Assembly: GCF_004634245.1 (NCBI RefSeq)
Contig: NZ_SJTF01000002.1
Coordinates: forward strand, 248,001-312,000
Reading direction: 5' to 3'
Length of the DNA: 64,000 bases
Source: Flavobacterium foetidum
Lineage (GTDB): Bacteria; Bacteroidota; Bacteroidia; Flavobacteriales; Flavobacteriaceae
Positions 28,708 through 38,100 of this stretch are shown in pieces. How positions within the stretch are numbered: position 1 is the stretch's first letter; each line of letters begins with the position of its first letter. The position numbers were made by a program, and so were the translations under genes. The notes beneath the pieces are model-generated. The model searched no databases. It had not been told where the DNA came from and was given only the letters and a program-made list of their open reading frames with translations.

Positions 28708-30120
28708 ATGTTACGACCTTGGCCACTAGAAATTCAGTTAGACAAAAAATCAGATAAAGCATTGTACCTTCAAATTGCTGATGCCGTTATCGACGCTATA
28801 AAAATCGGAAAACTCGCTGGCGGAAACGCACTTCCAGGAAGCAGGCAGCTAGCGGGATTATTGAATGTAAACCGCAATACGATTATAGAAGCGCTCGATG
28901 TACTGACCGCAGAAGGATGGCTGCTTACGATTGACCGAAAAGGAACTTTTGTAACAGATACTGTTCCCGAAATTATTCCTAAAAAAATAAAAAAGGAACT
29001 AGCAGAAAATACCACGGAAATATCAGTTCCGCATTTGGTTTTTGATGACGGATTTCCCGACAGCCGCCTTGCTCCTATGGGCGATCTGGCAAGAGCTTAT
29101 AGAGAAATTTTCAGCCGAAAATCGCGCTGGCAGATTATGGGATACAGCAGCGAACTCGGCAACGCAGAATTCAGAAAATCTATTGCTCAGATGCTTAACT
29201 TTAAACGAGGTATGAGTATTTCGCAAAACCAGATTTGCATCACGCGAGGCAGCCAAATGGCAATGTATCTGGCCGCGCATTGTGTGCTAAAAACTGGAGA
29301 CGCGGTTTTGATTGAAAATCCAGGATACAAGCCCGCCTGGGAAGCTTTTGAAAATGCTGGAGCCGAATTACTTCCTGTCGATGTTCAATCTGACGGCTTG
29401 GATATTACTCAAATCGAAGAATACCTTCAAAAGCATCACAACATAAAAGCCGTTTATGTTACCCCGCACCATCAGTTTCCGACTACGGTTACTTTGTCTT
29501 TGAAAAAAAGAATCAGGCTTATTGAACTTTCCAATCATTTCGGATTTACCATAATTGAAGACGATTACGACAACGAATTTCATTTCGGACAACGTCCTGT
29601 ACTGCCAGTTTCTAGCTTTTCAGGACTTCAAAATTATATTTACATCGGAACCTTTAGTAAAATTGTGGCACCTGCATTAAGAATCGGTTATTTGGCAACT
29701 TCTTCAGAAAACATTCAGAAAATAGCGCAACACCGAAAAATAATTGATGTTCAGGGAGACAATATTATGGAAGAAGCGGTCTTAAACCTCATCAATGAAG
29801 GAAAAATCAAACGTCATCTCAAAAAAGCCAACTTGATTTATAAAAGCAAAAGAGACCATTTCGAAAACCTTTTAAATCAGTACCTTCACGACAAAATCAC
29901 GTTCACAAAACCCGAAGGCGGACTAGCTTTTTGGATTGTTCCCAATTCTGAAGTCAATGTTTTGCAAATTCATGAAAAACTGAAATCTCAGGGAATTCAG
30001 CTTATAAGTCCTGAGAAATTCAGTTATAACAAAACCGTCCAAGGTTTTCGTCTAGGTTATGCTTCTCTTTCAGAAAAACAGATGGAAGACGGCATTAAAG
30101 CGCTTTCTAAACTTTTGTAA
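28708..30120 (+). CDS. MocR/PdxR-type GntR-family regulator with aminotransferase domain
   Basis: A 470-aa protein. The N-terminal GntR winged helix (about 10-80; YLQIADAVIDAIKIGKLAGGNALPGSRQLAGLLNVNRNTIIEALDVLTAEGWL) is fused to a fold-type I aminotransferase domain. PLP contacts are visible: TRGSQMAMYL, NPGYKPAWEAF, YVTPHHQFPTTVTLSL, EDDYDNEF and the internal aldimine Lys318 (GTFSKIVAPALRIGYL). Such proteins sense PLP or an amino acid and control neighbouring genes. A YggS-type PLP homeostasis gene lies 0.9 kb downstream, behind operator-like repeats. Confidence 0.95.
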   Translation: MLRPWPLEIQLDKKSDKALYLQIADAVIDAIKIGKLAGGNALPGSRQLAGLLNVNRNTIIEALDVLTAEGWLLTIDRKGTFVTDTVPEIIPKKIKKELAENTTEISVPHLVFDDGFPDSRLAPMGDLARAYREIFSRKSRWQIMGYSSELGNAEFRKSIAQMLNFKRGMSISQNQICITRGSQMAMYLAAHCVLKTGDAVLIENPGYKPAWEAFENAGAELLPVDVQSDGLDITQIEEYLQKHHNIKAVYVTPHHQFPTTVTLSLKKRIRLIELSNHFGFTIIEDDYDNEFHFGQRPVLPVSSFSGLQNYIYIGTFSKIVAPALRIGYLATSSENIQKIAQHRKIIDVQGDNIMEEAVLNLINEGKIKRHLKKANLIYKSKRDHFENLLNQYLHDKITFTKPEGGLAFWIVPNSEVNVLQIHEKLKSQGIQLISPEKFSYNKTVQGFRLGYASLSEKQMEDGIKALSKLL

Positions 30121-30147
30121 AGTTCTAAATTTACAAGCAGTATAAAC

Positions 30148-30414
30148 GATTTGCTTTCGCAAAAAACGTTGTTTTAAAATAAGTTTTAACTCGTTGGGTG
30201 AAATTATTTTCAACACATAGAAACATAGTTTAACTAAACTTAAAAAAGGCGTTTCACTAGTGTAAATGCACATAGTTTAGCTATTTGTGGAAACTTGTTT
30301 GTTCCATTTTCTTTTTTCGGCACAAAAAACTATGCTTCTATGTGTTAAAATGCTTTTATTTTTTTATTACACCCAACGGGTTAAGTTTTATCCGTCTCTA
30401 TGCGAAAGCAAATC
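30148..30414. repeat. 266-bp palindromic intergenic element (MITE-like)
   Basis: Arms of about 90 nt are inverted around a central loop. The tips GATTTGCTTTCGCA (30148-30161) and TGCGAAAGCAAATC (30401-30414) are perfectly complementary. Further in, CGTTGGGTG pairs with CACCCAACG. Then AACACATAGAAACATAGTTT pairs, with one or two differences, with AAACTATGCTTCTATGTGTT. There is no coding sequence inside. It lies between the MocR-type gene and the convergent DUF2024 gene. This is the architecture of a small non-autonomous mobile or extragenic palindromic repeat. Confidence 0.7.
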
Positions 30415-30432
30415 TATTTCATCCGCGTTCCA

Positions 30433-30696
30433 TCAGTTACAATTTTCCATTTCAATTATAGAAAATCCATTTTCTCGAATCTGGTTTTCAACCTCAATCG
30501 GCGCTTTGTCAATATGACAAAAACGGCATTCTTTAGAAGACAAAGCCTGTCCTTCCTGCGCAACGCTTTTTAGGTATTTTTTACCATACTCATACACTTG
30601 TTCGGCATCATTCAAATTTTCATCAACCAAAATATCAAAGTGCATTATTTTTCCGTCTTTGCGGGTTACATAAGTATCCCAAACTGCTATTTTCAT
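30433..30696 (-). CDS. DUF2024 family protein
   Basis: An 87-aa protein beginning MKIAVWDTYVTRKDGKIMHFDILV and containing ALSSKECRFCHIDKAP, matching the small DUF2024 family (VxDTYV, CxxCH). The Cys-x-x-Cys-His motif could bind metal. It is cytoplasmic, with no known function. It is convergent with the MocR-type gene across the palindromic repeat. Confidence 0.82.
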   Translation of the reverse strand: MKIAVWDTYVTRKDGKIMHFDILVDENLNDAEQVYEYGKKYLKSVAQEGQALSSKECRFCHIDKAPIEVENQIRENGFSIIEMENCN

Positions 30697-30815
30697 CTTC
30701 TTTTAGTTTCTAAGTTTCTAAGTCACTGAGTGACTAAGTTTTATTGTTTTACACTACAAATTTACATCGGATTTAAAAATTGAAAATCATCCAGTTTCTG
30801 CATTTTTTAGAAAAT

Positions 30816-31010
30816 ACTGGTCCACCAAAAGTCTGGTATTTATGATAATCATTTGGAGCTGTTTCCAGCCATCCACTATATCTTTTTCTGCCTAAAGAAG
30901 GCAGAAAAAGGATGCCGTTCCTGTCTGGGCTATTTTAGAAAGACCCGTTTTTCAAAAGAACAACTGGACTACTTCAAATAGAACAAACTGGATTAAAACT
31001 ACAATCCAGA
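30816..31010. promoter_or_regulatory. Cluster of CTGG(A/T)-type operator-like repeats upstream of yggS
   Basis: ACTGGTCCA (30816) and GTCTGGTA (30831) are followed closer to the gene by ACTGGACTA and ACTGGATTA, the last inverted with AATCCAG about 8 bp on (CTGGATT...AATCCAG). MocR-type regulators such as TauR and EhuR bind CTGGAC/GTCCAG-type half-sites, so these may be targets of the MocR-type protein at 28708. Binding is inferred, not shown. Confidence 0.45.
30882..30910. repeat. Perfect 11-bp hairpin in the yggS upstream region
   Basis: CTTTTTCTGCC and GGCAGAAAAAG are perfectly inverted around a 7-nt loop. No T tract follows on the plus strand, and on the minus strand the T-run lies within the stem, so it is not a standard terminator. 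It could mark the end of the minus-strand DUF2024 region or a leader structure of yggS. Confidence 0.5.
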
Positions 31011-31029
31011 TTAAGCTTAAATTTGCGAT

Positions 31030-31761
31030 ATGAAAAATGAAATCATTTTTAATTTACTAAAGGTGCATCAGCGGATCGAAAATGCCTGCAAAGCTTCGGG
31101 GCGAAATCCTGACGATGTGCAGCTTTTATTGGCTACGAAAACCGTTCCGGCAGCTAAAATTAGAATCGCGATTGAAGCCGGGGAAACATTAATCGGCGAA
31201 AACAAAATGCAGGAATTGCGAGATAAAAACGATATTTTAGGACGATTGCCAATTGAACGACATTTTATAGGGCATCTTCAAACTAATAAGGTAAAAGACG
31301 TCCTGAAGTATGCGAGCTGCATACAGTCGTTGGACAGGTTAAGCCTTGCCGATGAATTGCATAAACAACTTGTACACCAAAAGAGAAAGCTGGATGTTTT
31401 TGTACAGGTCAATACTTCGTATGAAGAAAGCAAATTCGGATTGGCACCAGAAAACGTTTTGAATTTCATTCATACCCTAAAAGACTATGAAACTTTAAAC
31501 ATTAAAGGCTTAATGACGATTGGACTTTTAGATGTCGAAAAAGAAAAGATGCGTCCGTCTTTACGGCTTCTTAAAACAATTCGCGATGAAATCTATGCCG
31601 CCAAGATCGATTCTGTTACCGATTTAAAACTTTCGATGGGAATGTCGCAGGATCTCGAAATGGCTATTGAAGAAGGTTCTAATATGGTCCGAATCGGAAC
31701 TTCAATCTTCGGAAATCGTTTTTTGGGAAAAGAAATCTGGAATGAAAATCTGGCAGAATAA
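31030..31761 (+). CDS. YggS/PROSC-family pyridoxal-phosphate homeostasis protein
   Basis: A 243-aa single-domain alanine-racemase-like TIM barrel. The PLP Lys37 lies in LLLATKTVPA. GENKMQE, RHFIGHLQTNKVKDVL, VFVQVNTSYEESKFG, LMTIGLL and LSMGMSQDLEMAIEEGSNMVRIGTSIFG are the family signatures, including the phosphate-binding C-terminal loop. It buffers free PLP and affects amino-acid metabolism. Its proximity to the MocR-type PLP sensor suggests a functional link. Confidence 0.96.
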   Translation: MKNEIIFNLLKVHQRIENACKASGRNPDDVQLLLATKTVPAAKIRIAIEAGETLIGENKMQELRDKNDILGRLPIERHFIGHLQTNKVKDVLKYASCIQSLDRLSLADELHKQLVHQKRKLDVFVQVNTSYEESKFGLAPENVLNFIHTLKDYETLNIKGLMTIGLLDVEKEKMRPSLRLLKTIRDEIYAAKIDSVTDLKLSMGMSQDLEMAIEEGSNMVRIGTSIFGNRFLGKEIWNENLAE

Positions 31762-31802
31762 TCAATTACTGAGTTCCAAACCAAAATATATTGAATAAAG
31801 CC

Positions 31803-31810
31803 TATTTTTG
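31803..31810 (+). promoter_or_regulatory. Candidate -7 box of the AAA ATPase gene
   Basis: TATTTTTG fits TAnnTTTG and ends 16 bp before the ATG at 31827. It lies inside the longer in-frame ORF starting at 31791, which argues for the downstream start. No clear -33 element was found. Confidence 0.4.
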
Positions 31811-31826
31811 CATCAAAAATCAAGAA

Positions 31827-32531
31827 ATGAACTTACATGATCTTACCTTAATCGATACAGAAAAAATTGCCTTGGAAGATTTATTTTTCAGTGATGAAAA
31901 CAAAAATGCTCTGGTGCAAATCATTAAGGAACATCAATACATTCATGAACTTCAAAAATACAATCTGAAAGCCGACAACAAGATTTTACTCCACGGAAGT
32001 TCTGGCTGTGGCAAAACGACCACTGCAAAAGCGATTGCACAGAAACTTCAGAAAAAAATCGTAATTGTCAACCTCAGCACTATTATCGATGCTCGAATTG
32101 GCGAAACATCCAAAAACTTAAAAGCCGTCTTCGACAAAGCAATTCGGGAGAAAGCGGTTTTATTTCTGGACGAATTTGACCAAATCGGAAAAAGCCGTGA
32201 CAGTGAAGACAAAGATGTAGCCGAAATGCGTCGTCTAGTCAACACGATTATCCAATTGTTTGACTATTTTCCTTCAGACAGCTTGTTGATTTGTTCTACG
32301 AATCATTACGAAATAATCGACAGCGCACTTCTTAGAAGATTCCAGCTTCGCTTAAAATACGATTTGCCTTCATCAGAACAGCTTGACGTTTATTACGACA
32401 AAATTTTAGGGCAGTTTCCGATGCATTTTCAAAATATAGAACGCCGTTATGGAATTTCGTATGCCGAAGTGTTAGATTACATTCATACCACAATGAAAAA
32501 ACAGATTATTGCAAAACTTGAATCTGAATAA
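31827..32531 (+). CDS. AAA-family ATPase
   Basis: A 234-aa protein starting MNLHDLTLIDTEKIAL; an upstream ATG at 31791 would add 12 residues but overlaps a promoter-like box. It has Walker A LLHGSSGCGKTTTAKA, Walker B AVLFLDEFDQIGKS, sensor 1 LLICSTNHYE and an arginine-finger region LLRRFQLRLKY. This matches the small single-domain classical AAA proteins with an ATPase core plus a short lid, found across bacteria. The substrate is unknown. It follows yggS on the same strand. Confidence 0.9.
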   Translation: MNLHDLTLIDTEKIALEDLFFSDENKNALVQIIKEHQYIHELQKYNLKADNKILLHGSSGCGKTTTAKAIAQKLQKKIVIVNLSTIIDARIGETSKNLKAVFDKAIREKAVLFLDEFDQIGKSRDSEDKDVAEMRRLVNTIIQLFDYFPSDSLLICSTNHYEIIDSALLRRFQLRLKYDLPSSEQLDVYYDKILGQFPMHFQNIERRYGISYAEVLDYIHTTMKKQIIAKLESE

Positions 32532-32604
32532 CTGTTAGAAAAAATTGAAGGAAATTTTTTTTTTCAATCTATCACATTCACCAAGGAGTTACTAAAAAAC
32601 AAAA

Positions 32605-32632
32605 ACAGCTGCAAAAATTATTTGCAGCTGTT
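32605..32632 (-). terminator. Bidirectional hairpin between AAA ATPase and GT2
   Basis: AACAGCTGCAAA and TTTGCAGCTGTT form a 12-bp perfect stem with a 5-nt loop. On the minus strand it is followed by TTTGTTTTTTAG, and on the plus strand by CTTCTTAAAA, so it mainly terminates the minus-strand glycosyltransferase. Confidence 0.8.
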
Positions 32633-32693
32633 CTTCTTAAAAAAAGAAAGATATTCACTCGGGGAAGGAATATATTTTAATATTCCGTTATAT

Positions 32694-34136
32694 TTAAAGA
32701 CCTCTAGTAAGCCATCCTCTTTTGCTTGCCGTTGCTATTGCATACGGTGCAATCCAGAATAAACTGAAGGTATAAAAAACACTGTAAGAGTATGCCCAGA
32801 AAGATTCTGATAGGTTGTATCTTTTAGCATAAAATACCATAGAAAAGGTCGAGAGAATCAAAATTCCTAAAAATGTTGAGCTCAAAAATAAAGCAGGATG
32901 CACTGCAATAAAAAAGAACATAAACAACAGGAACGGATACGTCATTGCAATCTTGAAAAACTGATTTAAAAACAACAGTCTAGCTCCTAATTTTGACTCT
33001 TTTCTAAAGTTTTTGAAAACAAACTTAGCCATAGCTAGATTTTCACGCACATTACTTCTGCTCCATCTGATAAACATTTTATAAAGCCCTTTATAATCTT
33101 CAGGAACATTGGTCAATACTACCGCATTACGCTGAAACAATACATGCAATCCTTGTTTTAAAATCATGTTGGTCATGGCGCGGTCTTCTCCAATATCTGA
33201 CGGTTGCCCCATAAAAGTCTGATTGATCCACTCTGGAAGACAGTTAAACACCGCATCTTTTCTGTATGCTGCCAAAGCACCAGGCGTACATAAAACAGAA
33301 CCTACTCTACTTTCAGCAGAACGCATGAACTCAAAACTCATTACAAAACTTACGTTCAGCATTTTTGGCAAAATTGCTTTTTCATTGTTCAGCACCTGTA
33401 CGTTTCCGGCCACGGCACCACATTTTTCATTTACCACAAACGGACTCACCAAGTTTCTCAATGTATCTTTTTTCACAATAGAATCACTGTCTACTGTTAC
33501 AAAGATGTCTCCCGTTCCTAGGTTAAAGCCGCGGTACAATGCATGACGTTTTCCTTGATTTTTAGGCTGTTGAAAGATGGTTACTCGATCTCCTAATTTC
33601 TTTTTTGCTTCCTGCATCCAGTACCAAGTATCATCTTTACTTCCGTCATCAATAGCCAAAAGCTGAATTTTATGAGCAGGATAATCACTTTCTGCAAGAC
33701 TCAATAAAGTATTGTACACTAATTTTCCTTCGTTATAAGCGGGAACAATTACGGTACAAGTTGGCAGCAAATCGTCTGAAACCGACGGAATCGCTTTATA
33801 ACCAAGAAAAAGATAAGAATTATATAAAAACACCGCTGTCTGATAAAAAAACAAAAGCGTGGCAATTATTAAAAACGGAAACCCCCATGAAGAATTGATT
33901 CTTTCGAGTTGAAAGGCTTCAAAATCTTCCTGCAAATGATATACAGAAAAAGCTCCTGCTATCATTAAGACAAATGTTCCTATCACGATAGAAAGCCCAA
34001 GTGTGCTGGCTGGTCTATGTACAAATGTCGAATATGAGTTACTCTGAGAATTAAAAATTTTATTGGTTAAAGAATCTGTGCGAACGGCACTTTTTGCTGT
34101 ATAAAATTGGTCTGAGATAATTGTTTCGCTTTCCAT
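32694..34136 (-). CDS. Membrane glycosyltransferase family 2 (hyaluronan/chitin-synthase-like)
   Basis: A 480-aa GT2. Two N-terminal helices (about 45-65, 90-112) precede the catalytic domain (TVIVPAYNEGKLV, AIDDGSKDDTW, the DxD in TVDSDS, GEDRAMTNMIL, and FIRWSRSNVREN at the RW position). C-terminal helices run to residue 470. It is processive-type by layout; the sugar is unknown. It is clearly a different subfamily from the GT2 at 2387. It is transcribed alone, with 519 bp upstream shared with a divergent response regulator. Confidence 0.9.
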   Translation of the reverse strand: MESETIISDQFYTAKSAVRTDSLTNKIFNSQSNSYSTFVHRPASTLGLSIVIGTFVLMIAGAFSVYHLQEDFEAFQLERINSSWGFPFLIIATLLFFYQTAVFLYNSYLFLGYKAIPSVSDDLLPTCTVIVPAYNEGKLVYNTLLSLAESDYPAHKIQLLAIDDGSKDDTWYWMQEAKKKLGDRVTIFQQPKNQGKRHALYRGFNLGTGDIFVTVDSDSIVKKDTLRNLVSPFVVNEKCGAVAGNVQVLNNEKAILPKMLNVSFVMSFEFMRSAESRVGSVLCTPGALAAYRKDAVFNCLPEWINQTFMGQPSDIGEDRAMTNMILKQGLHVLFQRNAVVLTNVPEDYKGLYKMFIRWSRSNVRENLAMAKFVFKNFRKESKLGARLLFLNQFFKIAMTYPFLLFMFFFIAVHPALFLSSTFLGILILSTFSMVFYAKRYNLSESFWAYSYSVFYTFSLFWIAPYAIATASKRGWLTRGL

Positions 34137-34655
34137 GCTTGTATGTCTGTTAGTTTGTACTATGGCTTTTAAAATTCTCGTTTTCTGGATTTATTGATTA
34201 GGGAAATCCGAAAAACAAATTGATGTAATGCCAATAAACAAGCGATGTGCCATTATCACTTTTTCCTGATTTTTAGGCTTTTAACCCAAAAACAGATAAA
34301 TCAAGGTGTGTAATTTTTTTACACTTGTACCCCGAGGTAAACAGAAAATGTGTTTTTTTTGATGTCGTAAGTATGAAAAAGAGAACTAACTTTTTCTTGA
34401 CAAAAGAGATAATTTTTAAAGCTTGTGGAAGCTTTTTATTATAACGCAGCATCCTGAAAAAAATTGTAATAAGAGCGTTATAAAAAGTGCTTTTTGAATA
34501 GAAATTAAATTTTTAAAAACAAAAAAACTAATTTTGTAAAAAAAGTACTAATATTAAAGGTACAGTCTAAATTATTAGTCATACAAGTGATTAAAACTGT
34601 TAAAATTAGTGTTATCTTAGCATACATAAAAAAAATAAAATATATTATCTAACCA
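34137..34655. other. Intergenic region between divergent GT2 and response regulator
   Basis: A 519-bp AT-rich stretch without a coding frame. One -7-like box (TAATTTTG, 34529-34536) points toward the response regulator at 34656, leaving a leader of roughly 110 nt. No other structure stands out by eye. Confidence 0.5.
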
Positions 34656-35105
34656 ATGAACCAATTCACTTTCAACATATTATTAGCCGATGATGATGTA
34701 GACGATTGCGATTTTTTCAAAGAAGCTCTCGAAGAAACATCTGTACAAGCCAGACTTTTTATGGTTCATGACGGTGTCCAGCTGATGAATTATCTAGAAA
34801 AAAATGCGCCAGACAACCTTCCCGATGTTCTTTTCTTAGATTTGAATATGCCACGCAAGAACGGCTTGGAATGTATCTCTGAAATCAAACAAAATAAAGG
34901 ACTGGCCGAAGTTCCCATAATCATCTTTTCTACTTCGCTTGATAGCGAAATTGTGGAAACATTATTTAAAAAGGGTGCCTCTTATTATATACGAAAACCA
35001 GGCGATTTTTCTAAACTGAAAAAAGTGATAGAAAATGCCTTAACTACAGCATCTGCAGAAAACTTTAAACAGCCTGCAAGAGCTTCTTTTGTACTGCAAT
35101 CCTAA
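34656..35105 (+). CDS. Single-domain response regulator (Rcp1-like)
   Basis: A 149-aa receiver with LLADDDVDDCDFF, phospho-acceptor Asp in VLFLDLNMPRKNG, IIFSTSLDSE and the conserved Lys in YIRKPGDF. It is paralogous to the regulator at 24296. It lies 11 bp upstream of a large PAS histidine kinase, a standard pairing in which the regulator receives phosphate from or feeds back on the kinase. Confidence 0.93.
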   Translation: MNQFTFNILLADDDVDDCDFFKEALEETSVQARLFMVHDGVQLMNYLEKNAPDNLPDVLFLDLNMPRKNGLECISEIKQNKGLAEVPIIIFSTSLDSEIVETLFKKGASYYIRKPGDFSKLKKVIENALTTASAENFKQPARASFVLQS

Positions 35106-35116
35106 ATTTATTTTAA

Positions 35117-38100
35117 ATGAACCACAATAAAAAGGAACATTATTTTCTAGCTGATGGCGGAAAAATGGGTGAGTTGTTCCGTTTAAAAGACTGGAGCAGA
35201 ACTCCCTTGGGTGATCCTGAAAATTGGCCGGCGAGTTTAAAAACAATGACTGCAATGATGCTTAGCAATAGGTCTGCTACGTATATTGCATGGGGCGAAA
35301 AATATACATTGCTCTACAATGATCCTCTTTTATCAATCCTTGAAGAATCTAAACATCCAGATGCTTTGGGAGCTGATACCGGAATCGCATTTTCTGAAAT
35401 CTGGGATACACTAAAACCCATGTTTGACGAAGTAATGCGCGGCCAAGCATCAACTTTAAAAGATTACAGAATAACATTAAACAGAAACGGAATATGCGAA
35501 GAATGTTATTTTGACTTTTCGTACAACCCTATAAAAAAAGAAGACGGCACAGTTGGCGGAATTTTAGCTACTGCTGTAGAAACAACTCAAAAGAAAATAG
35601 CCGCGAAACTAGAAGAAAGCGAACAAAAAATAAGACAACTGGTAGAAAATGCCCCATTTCCGATTGCAGTGTATGCCGGAAAAGAAATGCGCATTGAACT
35701 TGCCAACGAATCGATTATAAAAGTCTGGGGAAAAGGCCCAGACGTAATCGGAAAAACATACAAGGAAATACTACCAGAACTAATAGACCAATCTGTTTTT
35801 GAACAAGTTGCTACAGTTTTTGAAACTGGACAATCTTTTCACACCCAAAATACTCCTCTTGATTTAGTTGTAAACAACCAACTGCAGACTTTTTACTTTA
35901 ACTACAGTTTTACGCCTCTCTATGATACAAACGGAAAAATATACGGGGTAATGAATACCGGTGTAGATTTGACCGACCTCAATATTGCCAAGAAAAAAAT
36001 TGAAGAAAGCGACAAACGTTTCCGTAATACTGTAAAACAAGCTCCCGTAGGCATTACGATACTTCGCGGCCCAGAGTATGTGGTCGAAATGGCAAACGAA
36101 AACTATCTTAAAATTGTAGATAAAGAAGAACATTCTTTTGTGGGTCGTCCGCTTTTCGAAACACTTCCTGAGGTCGAAGAAACTGTTAGTGAACTGCTTA
36201 AAAATGTTCTTAGCACTGGTGTCCCTTATCTGGGCAATGAAGTTCCGGTTCCGTTAAATCGTTACGGCAAACAGGAAATCTCTTATTTTGATTTCGTGTA
36301 CCAGCCATTCAAAGAAGAAAACGGAAGCATTTCGGGAATTTTGGTTACGGTTACCGATGTCAGTGAAAAAGTACTAAGCCGCAAGAAAATAGAGCAAAAC
36401 GAAGACCGACTTAAAATTGTCCTCGAAGCCAGCGAACTAGGCACATGGGAATTGGATGTAAAAACAAGAAAACCAAGCTATTCGCAACGATATTTAGAAA
36501 TCATCGGAGGTTATACTGAAAATATTGAGCTTACCCATGATGAACTGCTAAAACACCTTCATCCTGACGATATGCATATCAGAAATAAAGCTTTTAAAGA
36601 TGCTTTAAGTACCGGCGTTCTCAATTATGAAGCTCGCGTAATCTGGAACGACGGCTCTATTCATTGGATGGAAGGAAAAGGAAAAGTATTTTATGATGAA
36701 GATAATGAGCCTGAAAGATTAATCGGTACCATCAGAGATATTACTGCAGAAAAATTTCATCAACAACAAATCGAGGAAAGCGAGAAAAAACTGCGAGATC
36801 TTATTATGAAATCTCCGGTTCCGAATGCAATTCTGCGAGGAAAAGATTTTGTAATAGAAATGGCCAATTTGGCTTTGTTGCGTAATATTTGGAAGAAAAG
36901 CGAAAATGAAGTTCAAGGAAAAAAGATATTTGATTTGTTTCCCGAACTCAAGCAACAAAAATATGCCAGCCTATTAACGAAAGTTTACAATTCTGGAGAA
37001 ACGTATTCTGAATCTGAATCACTTCTCCATATCGGGCCTTACGAAGCTGGTCATAATGTTTTTGTTGATTTTGAATATGCACCGATTTACGAAAGCGACA
37101 ACTCTATTTCGGGCATCAAAATGACGCTTATTGACGTTACTGAAAAAGTAGAAGCGAGAAAACAAATAGAAGAAAGCGAGAAAAAATTCCGTTCCCTGAC
37201 AGAAAGCCTACCACAGCTGATTTGGGAGACCGATGAAAAAGGGAATGCATTATTTACGTCGGGAAAATGGTTTGAATACACCGGAATTGAACCCGGCACA
37301 GAAGATGCGTGGATAAAAATGATTCACCCTGACGACCTAGATGAAAACACAAAAGTCTGGGAACACAGTTTAGCCACAGGCGAAATTTACCGATCAGACG
37401 TAAGATTCAGAAGAAAAGATGGTGTTTACAGATGGCATACTGTTATTGGAGAACCCGTTTATGATGTCGAAAATAAGATTGTAAAATGGGTAGGTGCTTT
37501 TACAGACATTCATACTGAAAAAGCCTTTACCCATGAACTAGAACAACAGGTAAGTGCAAGAACACGAGAATTGATCAGTATAAACGAATCACTTCGTAAA
37601 AGCGAGGAACGCTATCATCTCATGGTCGAGGAAATTCAGGAATATGCTATCTTGTACCTCAACCATGACGGAATAATCGAAAATTGGAATGTAGGGGCTG
37701 AGAAAATAAAAGGTTATAAAACAGATGAAATTGTCGGCAAATATTTTTCGATTTTTTATTCTGAGGAGGACAAAAAAAACAACCTGCCGCAAAAATTGCT
37801 TCAATTGGCCCGCGAAAAAGGAAAGACTGTTCATCAGGGCTGGCGTGTTCGCAAAGATGGAACGCATTTTTGGGCCAGCGTCGTCATTACGGCAATTCAT
37901 AACAAGCAAAATGAAGTTATTGGCTTTTCTAAAGTGACACACGATCTAACCGAAAAAAAGAAAGCAGACGATAAATTACAACTCAATTCGCTTGAGCTCG
38001 AGCAAAAAAACAATGAGCTTGAAGAAATGAACAAAGAGCTGCAGTCGTTTGCCTATATCTCAAGTCATGATTTACAGGAACCTTTGCGAAAAATCCAAAC

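Noticed and set aside
30287..30517. 76-codon ORF over the palindromic element
   Set aside because: It runs through one arm of the inverted repeat and into the antisense of the DUF2024 gene.
31018..31025. TAAATTTG as promoter for yggS
   Set aside because: It ends 4 bp before the ATG, so a start about 7 nt downstream would fall at or inside the start codon; probably chance or a leaderless case that cannot be judged by eye.
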